Below are positions 27,329 through 35,260 of a stretch of DNA of 64,000 nucleotides, piece by piece. The position numbers were made by a program, and so were the translations under genes. The stretch is from JAUWGC01 sp963753055. Lineage in GTDB: Bacteria > Bacteroidota > Bacteroidia > Bacteroidales > B18-G4. Below the pieces are notes generated by a model. It was not told the DNA's origin and searched no databases. It was given only the letters and a program-made list of their open reading frames with translations. The stretch is taken from positions 1 to 64,000 of the forward strand of contig CAVWAP010000004.1 of the NCBI GenBank assembly GCA_963753055.1, written 5' to 3'. The number at the start of each line of letters is the position of its first letter. Within the stretch, counting starts at the first letter, position 1.

Positions 27329-27902
27329 GAATTTACAATTTAGATTTTACAATTTACAATGTGGGATATGATTTTCGATGAGAAATTGAAGATGTGCGAT
27401 GTGTTGTCTTTATTTTCTGGATTTTGAGGTTGTTACCGTCTTTTGGAAGATTGCAATTAACTGGTTGGATTCATCGAGCAGCTTTTCTACATTGGCTATA
27501 TCTTCTATAGCTTCAGATTCAAACAGGATTCTTAAACCGATATTTGTTTCCCTTAGTTCTTTTAAGACAACGCTGTTTTTATGAATGAAGTCCTTTTTTG
27601 ATTCAGCACTTTGCGCTTCTCCATAGTTTAAGGCTGCACTTGTGGATGATCGAATCACCTGTTCTCCTAAATTATTTGTAAGCATATTTTTTCGTAATCT
27701 TACGACAAGCTTATTTACCCCGACGCTCAAGCTAATTAATCTGCTTTCTAATTCTTTTCTCATTCTGAATTCATTTTGGTTCCTAATGATTAATACCCTA
27801 AAAACAAATTTGTTCCCATTAGATTATAACAATTTAACATCGAAAACCCAATTCGACCATCAAATAGTAAATCGTAAACTGTAAAATCTAAATTGTAAAT
27901 TC
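27329..27902. mobile_element. Inverted-repeat cassette carrying four-helix-bundle gene 2
   Basis: Left arm 27329-27360 and right arm 27871-27902 are 32-nt inverted repeats differing at two positions (GAATTTACAATTTAGATTTT then ACAATTTACAAT versus ACAGTTTACGAT). They bracket one ORF; total 574 bp. The arms belong to the TTTACAATTTAGA family found elsewhere in the window (5721, 8047, 8643, 12365, 40655). Confidence 0.7.
27410..27763 (-). CDS. Four-helix-bundle protein (23S rRNA IVS / Avd-like family), paralogue
   Basis: 117 residues: MRKELESRLISLSVGVNKLV, IRSSTSAALNYGEAQSAES, DFIHKNSVVLKELRET, LIAIFQKTVTTSKSRK. Same family and about 50% identical to the protein at 26263-26625, but opposite orientation and framed by a different repeat. 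Same reservations about function. Confidence 0.88.
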   Translation of the reverse strand: MRKELESRLISLSVGVNKLVVRLRKNMLTNNLGEQVIRSSTSAALNYGEAQSAESKKDFIHKNSVVLKELRETNIGLRILFESEAIEDIANVEKLLDESNQLIAIFQKTVTTSKSRK

Positions 27903-27956
27903 TTAGGAACGTATGATCCAATGATTTTTCTCCACACAAGTCGTCTGAAAATATGT

Positions 27957-27963
27957 TACTTTG
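27957..27963 (+). promoter_or_regulatory. -7 box for the GH27 gene
   Basis: TACTTTG at 27957-27963, 26 nt before ATG 27990, just outside the right repeat arm of the second four-helix cassette. Confidence 0.4.
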
Positions 27964-27989
27964 GTATAGCAATTCAAACCATGTTTATT

Positions 27990-29951
27990 ATGAAAAAATT
28001 AAGCTTTTTGATTCTGTCCATGATCATCTTCTGGGGATGCGAAAGTGAAACAAAAAAGATTTACCTGAATGAAATGGACCTCGGTAAAATGGAGATCGGC
28101 TGGGGAAGTGTTCATGTTAATAAAAGTGTTGATGGTAATGTCCTTAGCATAGGTGATATAGAATATGCAAATGGCGTCGGTACTCATGCTGTCAGTAAAA
28201 TGATGATCGATCTCCATGGCAAGGGCAAGCGTTTTTATTCCCTGGTGGGGGTGGATGATGAAAGCGGTGAAAATGCTACAATTGAGTTTTTTATACTTGG
28301 TGATAAAAAAGTTTTATGGCAAAGTGAGATCATGAAGCAAGGTGATCCGGCCAAAGAAGTGGATCTGGATGTCTCCGGTATTCAAAAGCTTGCATTATTC
28401 ATCTCTGATGGAGGGGATAATATTAATTATGATCATGCTGACTGGATTAATACTTTTATTGAATACTCCGGTGTTGCCCCAATTGCAATAATGGGCGTAA
28501 AACCGGAACCCTACATTTTAACTCCTGTTGCAGGGAAAGAGCCATCCATTAATGGTCCCGGCACATTCGGTGCAAGACCAGGGAAGGTCTTTCTTTATCG
28601 CATCCCGATCAGTGGTGAACGCCCTTTTGAGATCCGCATTAAAGATCTTCCTGCCGGACTTGTTCTGGATAAGGAGAAGGGCATTATCAGTGGAACGAGC
28701 CCTGATGAAGGGATATATGTGATGGAAATTGTTGCCAGGAATGAATATGGTTCTGACAAGAAAGAGCTAATACTGGTGCTTGGTGATCAAATATGCCTGA
28801 CTCCTCCACTTGGATGGAATAGCTGGAATTGCTGGGGATTGAGCGTTACCCAGGACCAGGTGAAAGAAGCAGTTGATGCTATGGAAAATAGAGGATTGGC
28901 AGATTATGGCTGGACTTACATTAATATTGATGATGGCTGGGAGGCTGAGGAAAGAACCTCTGCTGGAGAATTGCTTGCTAATGAAAAATTCCCGGACATG
29001 AAAGCGCTTGCTGATTATGCACATTCATACGGCTTAAAACTGGGTATCTATTCATCACCTGGCACAATGACATGTGGTGGTTATCTTGGAAGCTGGGAGC
29101 ACGAACTCCAGGACGCAAAGACCTGGGATCAATGGGGTATCGACTATTTGAAATACGACTGGTGCTCATATGGTAAAATAGCTGTTGACCACAGCCTTCC
29201 TGAATTACAAAAACCATACATCAAGATGAGGGATATTCTACTTGAACTTGATCGTGATATTGTCTACAGCCTTTGCCAGTATGGTATGGGAGAGGTGTGG
29301 ACCTGGGGAGAAAGTGTCGGTGGAAACCTTTGGAGAACAACCGGGGATATTACCGATTCATGGACCAGTATGGCGGGTATTGGGTTTAGCCAGGACAAGT
29401 GCTCTCCATATGCCACACCTGGCCACTGGAACGACCCGGATATGCTGGTTGTTGGTAAAGTAGGGTGGGGGCCCAGCTTGCACGAAACAAAGCTAACACC
29501 CGATGAACAATATACACATATCAGCCTCTGGTCCTTGCTGGCATCTCCACTGCTCATTGGATGTGACATGAGCCAGATGGATGAGTTCACTTTAAACCTG
29601 TTAACCAATAAGGAAGTACTGGCAGTTAACCAGGATGCACTTGGTAAACAGGGCGTGAAAGTCAAAGAAGAAGAAGATTACCAGGTATGGGCTAAAGAAT
29701 TAGAAGATGGCAATGTCGCTGTTGGCTTGTTTTACACTGGCAACAGCTCACCAGCAGATGCTTTTAGCTGGGATGGAGAGATGCTTACAAAAGAAGTGAC
29801 TGTCCACTTTGAGGAGATCGGATTAGAGGCCGGGCAGAATGTGAGAGATCTCTGGCGACAGAAAGACCTTGGCCTTTTTGATGATTCCTTTTCAATGGAT
29901 GTAAATTATCATGGTGTTATGCTGGTGAAGCTATCTCCTGCCAAGGATTAA
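27990..29951 (+). CDS. GH27 alpha-galactosidase lipoprotein with NPCBM domain
   Basis: 653 residues from ATG 27990 (MKKLSFLILSMIIFWGC; upstream in-frame ATGs at 27921 and 27981 would bury the signal peptide). Domains in order: lipoprotein signal with Cys at about 17; NPCBM carbohydrate-binding domain (about 25-155, NGVGTHAVSK, VGVDDESG, FISDGGDNINYDHADW); an Ig-like putative-Ig (He_PIG) domain (about 205-265, FEIRIKDLPAGLVLDKEKG); then the GH27 barrel starting LTPPLGWNSWNCWG. Nucleophile Asp in YLKYDWC (about residue 390); the acid/base is expected in TTGDITDSW. Releases terminal alpha-galactose at the cell surface or in the periplasm. Stand-alone, not in a SusCD locus; ends 8 nt from the convergent efflux pump gene. 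Confidence 0.9.
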   Translation: MKKLSFLILSMIIFWGCESETKKIYLNEMDLGKMEIGWGSVHVNKSVDGNVLSIGDIEYANGVGTHAVSKMMIDLHGKGKRFYSLVGVDDESGENATIEFFILGDKKVLWQSEIMKQGDPAKEVDLDVSGIQKLALFISDGGDNINYDHADWINTFIEYSGVAPIAIMGVKPEPYILTPVAGKEPSINGPGTFGARPGKVFLYRIPISGERPFEIRIKDLPAGLVLDKEKGIISGTSPDEGIYVMEIVARNEYGSDKKELILVLGDQICLTPPLGWNSWNCWGLSVTQDQVKEAVDAMENRGLADYGWTYINIDDGWEAEERTSAGELLANEKFPDMKALADYAHSYGLKLGIYSSPGTMTCGGYLGSWEHELQDAKTWDQWGIDYLKYDWCSYGKIAVDHSLPELQKPYIKMRDILLELDRDIVYSLCQYGMGEVWTWGESVGGNLWRTTGDITDSWTSMAGIGFSQDKCSPYATPGHWNDPDMLVVGKVGWGPSLHETKLTPDEQYTHISLWSLLASPLLIGCDMSQMDEFTLNLLTNKEVLAVNQDALGKQGVKVKEEEDYQVWAKELEDGNVAVGLFYTGNSSPADAFSWDGEMLTKEVTVHFEEIGLEAGQNVRDLWRQKDLGLFDDSFSMDVNYHGVMLVKLSPAKD

Positions 29952-29959
29952 CAATAAAC

Positions 29960-32900
29960 TTATTTCCTCTCTGCTCGAATGATATAATATACCGCCGGGA
30001 TCACAAATAGATTAAGAAGCGTTGAAGTAAACAAGCCTCCCAGGATGACGATAGCCATTGGGCTTTGTATTTCATTACCTGGTTGACCGCCACTGAGTGC
30101 CAGCGGGATGAGTGCCAGGGCTGAAGCAAGTGCCGTCATCAGGATAGGGTTGAGTCGGTCGGATGAACCCTGAATGATGGTATCTATCATCGATTTTCCT
30201 TCCTCCCTGCTCAGGTGCTGGTACCTCGATACCAGCAAAATACCATTACGTGTGGCTATCCCAAACAGGGTGATGAACCCAATAATAGCCGGGATGCTCA
30301 GCATGTTTGAGGTTGTCCAGACAGCCAGTATCCCGCCAATCACCGCTAAAGGCATATTTATCAATACCAGGCCGGCCAGGGATGCACTTTTAAATTCCTG
30401 GTACAGGATGAGGTAAATAATAATAATTGCCAGGATGGAAGTCAACAGAAGTATTTGTGAAGCTCTTTGTGCGCTTTCAAACTGCCCGCCATAATGGATA
30501 AAATAATTATCAGGTAGAGAAATGTCATTTTTAACCGTATTCTTTATCTCATCCACGGCACTGCCCACATCCCTGCCGGCAACATTAGCTGAAACTACCA
30601 GCTTGCGCTGCACATTCTCCCGGTTAATGGTATTTGGCCCGGAGAAGGAGACTACATCTGCCACAAATCGCAATGGGATCTTTTCACCTGTATAAGTGTC
30701 TATATAAGCATTCCTGATAGCCTCGATGTTGTTGCGAAAGGACTCCTCATAGCGGAGCACCAGTGGAAAGTTCAGATTGTCTTCATATACCTCCGATACT
30801 TTTTTCCCCGCAATGGCTGTTTCTACATACTCCACAAAGGTGTTTATCGGAATACCATAACGTGCCAGCATTTCCCTGCGTGGCCGGATCTGCACCTGAG
30901 GGATTTCAACAAGCTGCTCCACATTCAGGTCTACCAGCCCTTCTATCCCTTCTATCTTGCTCTTGATCTCATTGGCAAGGTTATACATGGTTCCTAAATC
31001 TGTCCCAAACACCTTTATGGCGATATTTGCCCGTGTTCCCGACAACATATGATCTATGCGGTGCCCCAAAGGCTGGCCTATATTGATACTGATCCCGGTG
31101 ATTTTATCAAGGCGCGCACGAACCTCTTCCATGAATTCATCCTTGCCACGCTCTCCCAGGGTATAAGGAACATCAATCTCAGAAGAGTTGCTACCTCCAT
31201 GACTGTGTTCATTGAGTTCCGCTCTTCCTGTCCTTCGGCTAACATACTTTACTTCCGGGATTTCCAGAAGTTCTTTATCAATTTTTGATGTGATCCGGTT
31301 ACTTTCTTCAATGGATATCCCCGGGAGGCTGGCTGTGGTAATAGTAAGCGTCCCTTCATTGAACTCAGGAAGAAAGCTTCTTCCAAACTGGGTGAAAACA
31401 ACTATTGACCCTACTAATAAAAGAACGGATATACCAATGATAGCTTTACGATACCGTATCACCGACCTTAGGCTTCGGGAATAAAGCTTATTCAGCTTCT
31501 GTACAAGCTTATTATCTCCTCGCTCATCCGACTTTAACTGCTTGTTAGTGACCAGCAGATAGCTCGACATGACCGGAGTTAACGATATGGCTACCATGAG
31601 AGATGAGAACAGGGAGACAATAAAAGTCAGGCCAAGAGGCCGGAGCATCCGGCCTTCCATCCCTGAAAGGAAAAATAAGGGGATAAATGCGATAATGATG
31701 ATCATCGTAGCTTGCACTATTGATGACCTGATCTCAACGGAAGCGTTATAAATTACGGTAATCGGATTCTCACGGTCACCTGCTTTCTTACGGTAATTCT
31801 GCTTCAAACGCTTCAATACATTTTCTACATCAATGATAGCATCATCCACCAGCACACCTATGGCAATGGCCATGCCACCCAGGGACATTGTGTTTAATGT
31901 CAGGCCCATAAGCTTCAGGGTAATTAATGATAACAATAAGGAGATAGGAATGGCTGTGAGCGAAATGAGGGTGGTCCTAAAATTCAAGAGAAATAGAAAG
32001 AGGACTATACTGACAAATATTCCTCCCTCCAGGAGCACTTTCAAAACATTGTAAATGGCTGTATTGATAAAATCGGCCTGCCGGAATATCTGGGCATTTA
32101 GTTCCACACCATCGGGCAGATAGGTCGACAAACCTTCAAGTGCCTTGTCAATTTCATCAGACAGGGCGAGCGTGTTGGTATTGGGCTGCTTCAGCACCGT
32201 CATGATCACAGCAGGCTGTTCATCAAGGAACGCCTCTCCGATGATGGGTGAATGCCCTATGGTGACCCTGGCAACATCGCTGATCTTTACCGGTTTTCCA
32301 TGCCGGATCTTGATTACTGTATTTGCGATCTCAGCAGTATCGATCGAACGTGCTGTGGCACGAATGATATATTCCTGTCCATACTCATTGATAAACCCTC
32401 CTGAAGCATTAGAATTAGTATTATTTGAAGCTGCTATTAATTCATCCAGGCTAACCTGAAAGTATCTCATTTTAAGGGGATTGGCCAGGATGTGATATTG
32501 TTTTGGCAATCCGCCGATATTGATTACCTGGGATACACCCGTAACGGATAACAACTGCTGCTTGACCTGCCTTTCAGCAATAGTCCGTAAGTCGAACAAG
32601 GAAAGCGAGTCTGAAGTGACTGAAATCAGCATGATCTCCCCCATGATTGAGGTCTGGGGTGCCAGCACCGGTGATTCCACACTCTCAGGAAGCTGCGTCC
32701 CGATTATTGATAGTTTCTCGCTTACAATCTGCCGTGCCTTGTAAATGTCGGTGCCCCAATCAAATTCCACCCATACTATTGACATACCAAATGAGGATGT
32801 TGACCGAACACGCCTTACATCTGTTGCCCCGTTCATGGCTGACTCAATGGGAAAAGAAACCAGCTTTTCCACTTCTTCAGCTGCCATGCCATGCGCATCC

Positions 32901-33052
32901 GTGAGGATCGCAACAGTTGGGGCCGTCAAGTCAGGAAACACATCAATCTCTACCCTGGAAGCCGTATAAATTCCACCAACTAAAAGTATAATTGATAGAA
33001 AAACAATCAGCTGACGATTATCCAATGAATATTTGATCATTCGATTGATCAT
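29960..33052 (-). CDS. CusA/CzcA-type heavy-metal RND efflux transporter
   Basis: 1030 residues, the usual HME-RND length. N-terminal helix followed by VEIDVFPDLTAPTVAILTDA, the HME signature; central AIGVLVDDAIIDVENVLKRL in TM4; two large periplasmic loops and TM blocks (IVSLFSSLMVAISLTPVMSS, ILAIIIIYLILYQEF, ALASALALIPLALSGG). Proton-driven export of metal ions from the periplasm through an adaptor and an outer-membrane channel. ATG at 33052 has a strong Shine-Dalgarno (AGGAGGT at 33057-33063), unusual here. 17 nt after the adaptor gene, clearly one operon. Which metal (Cu, Zn, Co, Cd) cannot be told. Confidence 0.92.
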   Translation of the reverse strand: MINRMIKYSLDNRQLIVFLSIILLVGGIYTASRVEIDVFPDLTAPTVAILTDAHGMAAEEVEKLVSFPIESAMNGATDVRRVRSTSSFGMSIVWVEFDWGTDIYKARQIVSEKLSIIGTQLPESVESPVLAPQTSIMGEIMLISVTSDSLSLFDLRTIAERQVKQQLLSVTGVSQVINIGGLPKQYHILANPLKMRYFQVSLDELIAASNNTNSNASGGFINEYGQEYIIRATARSIDTAEIANTVIKIRHGKPVKISDVARVTIGHSPIIGEAFLDEQPAVIMTVLKQPNTNTLALSDEIDKALEGLSTYLPDGVELNAQIFRQADFINTAIYNVLKVLLEGGIFVSIVLFLFLLNFRTTLISLTAIPISLLLSLITLKLMGLTLNTMSLGGMAIAIGVLVDDAIIDVENVLKRLKQNYRKKAGDRENPITVIYNASVEIRSSIVQATMIIIIAFIPLFFLSGMEGRMLRPLGLTFIVSLFSSLMVAISLTPVMSSYLLVTNKQLKSDERGDNKLVQKLNKLYSRSLRSVIRYRKAIIGISVLLLVGSIVVFTQFGRSFLPEFNEGTLTITTASLPGISIEESNRITSKIDKELLEIPEVKYVSRRTGRAELNEHSHGGSNSSEIDVPYTLGERGKDEFMEEVRARLDKITGISINIGQPLGHRIDHMLSGTRANIAIKVFGTDLGTMYNLANEIKSKIEGIEGLVDLNVEQLVEIPQVQIRPRREMLARYGIPINTFVEYVETAIAGKKVSEVYEDNLNFPLVLRYEESFRNNIEAIRNAYIDTYTGEKIPLRFVADVVSFSGPNTINRENVQRKLVVSANVAGRDVGSAVDEIKNTVKNDISLPDNYFIHYGGQFESAQRASQILLLTSILAIIIIYLILYQEFKSASLAGLVLINMPLAVIGGILAVWTTSNMLSIPAIIGFITLFGIATRNGILLVSRYQHLSREEGKSMIDTIIQGSSDRLNPILMTALASALALIPLALSGGQPGNEIQSPMAIVILGGLFTSTLLNLFVIPAVYYIIRAERK

Positions 33053-33056
33053 GATT

Positions 33057-33063
33057 ACCTCCT
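33057..33063 (-). promoter_or_regulatory. Strong ribosome binding site of the RND pump
   Basis: Reverse strand AGGAGGT, 4 nt before ATG 33052. Most genes here have weak or no Shine-Dalgarno, so this one fixes the start. Confidence 0.75.
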
Positions 33064-33069
33064 ATCTTT

Positions 33070-34581
33070 TTAGTGTTGATGATTATGGGATGGAATAGAT
33101 GCAGATGCAGATGTTTTCAAAAGCATTGCCCCTTCATTGACAATATGGTCGCCAGCTGCAATACCGGAAGCAATACTCACCATTATCCCATCACTGGCAT
33201 TGAGGGTGACCGGTTGCTTTTGATACATCTCACCATTAACCTGCATATAGATGTAATAATTACCCTGCTCTTCGATGAGTGATTTAACAGGTATTACAAT
33301 GTGCCCTGGTTCAGGATCGGTCTTCAGGAAAAACTCTGCAAATGCACCTTCCAGCAGCGTACCGTCATTTACCACCTCAAAATAAACCGGCATGTAATGA
33401 TTGTTTTCTGCGACTGAGGCCCCCCTGGCGATTAACTTCCCTGAGAGTTCTTCAAGAGTATAGACCCGTGATGAGTAAGCTGGCCGGAAATGTGTTGATG
33501 TAATATCTTCCAGTTCTTCGAAATAATGTTGAGGTAAATCGGCCCTGAGTAACATCACTTTATTTGTTGAAATAGTTGCCATCAGGTCGCCTGGCTCAAC
33601 ATATTGTCCTTCCGACACATTGAGCTCATGAAGGTACCCACCCAGGGGAGCAAGGATCTTCATCCCCTTAGTACCTACAGTCTCCTTTAGTGAATAGTAA
33701 ATTAAGCTGTCGTTAATATATTCGCTCTCCGTTTCCAGGTATTGCTTTTGTGAAATGATATTTTCCTTCATTAAGACTTTATGTCGGGTATAGCTATCCT
33801 TGCTTTTTTGAAAGTTGGTCTTAGCCTTATTGAAATGAACAAGGATGTTATTGTTAGCCAGTCCTTGCCCGCTGAGGGTAAACAACTCCTCACCCTTTTC
33901 TACATATTTGCCCTGGACAAGATTTTTTGTTGCAAACAGGACTATACCCTGTGACTTGGCAATAACATTTTGCTTCTCACCAGGCATGGCCAGGAACTCT
34001 CCACTCGCCAGGATAACACGTGTAAAGTTGCCTGTACTGGCTTCTATAACTTCGAACTTGCTATTCCAGGCTTGTTCCTTGGTAAACATGACCAGGCCAG
34101 TAGCATCAGGCCCATGAACATGGATCTCCTCACCCTCATCGTAGATGTGAATATGATTATCAATAAGTTGCTCGTTTTTTGCATTGATTGGAATATCGAA
34201 TGATAGCCTGCCAATACCACGTTTTTGCGGTTCTATATCTAATTCATAAATGCCATCCGTGTCAGTTGGATTTGCCGTTTTAGCCTGCTCAAAGTCCCTT
34301 ACGGTTAAAACAACATTAAACGCCGCACCAGTATAAGCTACATACCCGGAATCTAACCGTGTTACATGAATTAGAAATTTGGATTTATGTCCTATCTGTA
34401 GACTTTCAAATTCAGCAAATACTTCCAGGTTCTCAGAGAAAAGGGTTATGGTTTCTGTGTCACGCGCATCTTCTCCATGGGTTACATCAAGTTCGCCATG
34501 AATGTGTGAGTCGTTTTGATTATGATTACTGCACCCAAGCAGCAGGGATATTGCAAATCCTGCTAAAACAATCTTTTTCAT
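33070..34581 (-). CDS. RND periplasmic adaptor (CusB/CzcB-like) lipoprotein with N-terminal FixH-like domain
   Basis: 503 residues. Lipobox LLLGCSNHNQND, His-rich N-terminus (DSHIHGELDVTHGED), a beta-sandwich of about 120 residues (FAEFESLQIGHKSKFLIHVT ... HIHIYDEGEEIHVHG) common in Bacteroidota adaptors, then the membrane-fusion core: barrel-sandwich hybrid (GIVLFATKNLVQGKYVEKGE, LNVSEGQYVEPGDLMATIST), a helical hairpin and a C-terminal domain ending SIPSHNHQH. His clusters at both ends suggest metal binding. Links the inner-membrane pump to an outer-membrane channel, which is not coded in this operon. Confidence 0.88.
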   Translation of the reverse strand: MKKIVLAGFAISLLLGCSNHNQNDSHIHGELDVTHGEDARDTETITLFSENLEVFAEFESLQIGHKSKFLIHVTRLDSGYVAYTGAAFNVVLTVRDFEQAKTANPTDTDGIYELDIEPQKRGIGRLSFDIPINAKNEQLIDNHIHIYDEGEEIHVHGPDATGLVMFTKEQAWNSKFEVIEASTGNFTRVILASGEFLAMPGEKQNVIAKSQGIVLFATKNLVQGKYVEKGEELFTLSGQGLANNNILVHFNKAKTNFQKSKDSYTRHKVLMKENIISQKQYLETESEYINDSLIYYSLKETVGTKGMKILAPLGGYLHELNVSEGQYVEPGDLMATISTNKVMLLRADLPQHYFEELEDITSTHFRPAYSSRVYTLEELSGKLIARGASVAENNHYMPVYFEVVNDGTLLEGAFAEFFLKTDPEPGHIVIPVKSLIEEQGNYYIYMQVNGEMYQKQPVTLNASDGIMVSIASGIAAGDHIVNEGAMLLKTSASASIPSHNHQH

Positions 34582-34675
34582 ACCTCAGAATTTTCCGAAT
34601 GATGATTAATTAAACTATAAAATGAAAGAAATTTGCTTCTTTTATGAAGCAATGAATTTAATGGTTGGGATAGGA

Positions 34676-35107
34676 TTAGCAGCTTGGTGGACCACGCATT
34701 GCCCTGACGAGACTTATGACATCACGAAGGGCTGGTTCCTGCTTAAACTTGTATCTGGAAAATGATATGTAAACAGGACCTGGTATTTGTTTATTAACCG
34801 AGGGAATATCAGTTGGATTTGTCTTTTGCTGACAAACATTCTTTTCCTTCGTGGATGAGTCTTTTTTGCCCGAAATCAGAAACAGGCTGTTTTGCTGGCA
34901 AAATTCACTTGCGTCATGATTGTCTTCACAGGTTGCATGATCATGGCCTTCTGGTTCACAACAGTGACCGGATTCCTCAGCCATATCATGAACAGATACA
35001 CAGCAAACCTGGTGATGATGGTGGTGATGTGGATAGGCTCTGTTCAATGTCAGCATAAGGGCTGCAAACAGTAGGAGATAATATGAGATGTTGCGCAAGG
35101 TAATCAT
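34676..35107 (-). CDS. His/Cys-rich exported metal-binding protein (DUF6769-like)
   Basis: 143 residues. Signal helix ISYYLLLFAALMLTLNRAY followed by six consecutive His, then CCVSVHDMAEESGHCCEPEG, HDHATCEDNHDASEFC: a dense set of Cys and His ligands. The C-terminal half is basic. Similar small proteins lead heavy-metal RND operons in Bacteroidota. Likely periplasmic metal sensor or scavenger; 94 nt upstream of the adaptor, first gene of the operon. Confidence 0.75.
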   Translation of the reverse strand: MITLRNISYYLLLFAALMLTLNRAYPHHHHHHQVCCVSVHDMAEESGHCCEPEGHDHATCEDNHDASEFCQQNSLFLISGKKDSSTKEKNVCQQKTNPTDIPSVNKQIPGPVYISFSRYKFKQEPALRDVISLVRAMRGPPSC

Positions 35108-35260
35108 AACAGTGAATCGACGGCAAAGTTATTTAATAATCCTGTATTTTTAGGCTAAATCCGATTTTTTAACATTTTAAAATGATCTTTTTAGTATGCA
35201 AAATGCTATATATATTGTAATTTTACCAAAAATCACAGTTTTCTAACTAACACTTATATC

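Noticed and set aside
26263..27763. Diversity-generating retroelement, because the four-helix proteins resemble Avd
   Set aside because: No reverse transcriptase, template repeat or variable-repeat gene is in the window; the family also contains stand-alone IVS-type proteins.
34676..35107. Six-His stretch as a cloning-vector tag
   Set aside because: It follows a natural signal peptide in a metal-efflux operon and is surrounded by more Cys and His residues.
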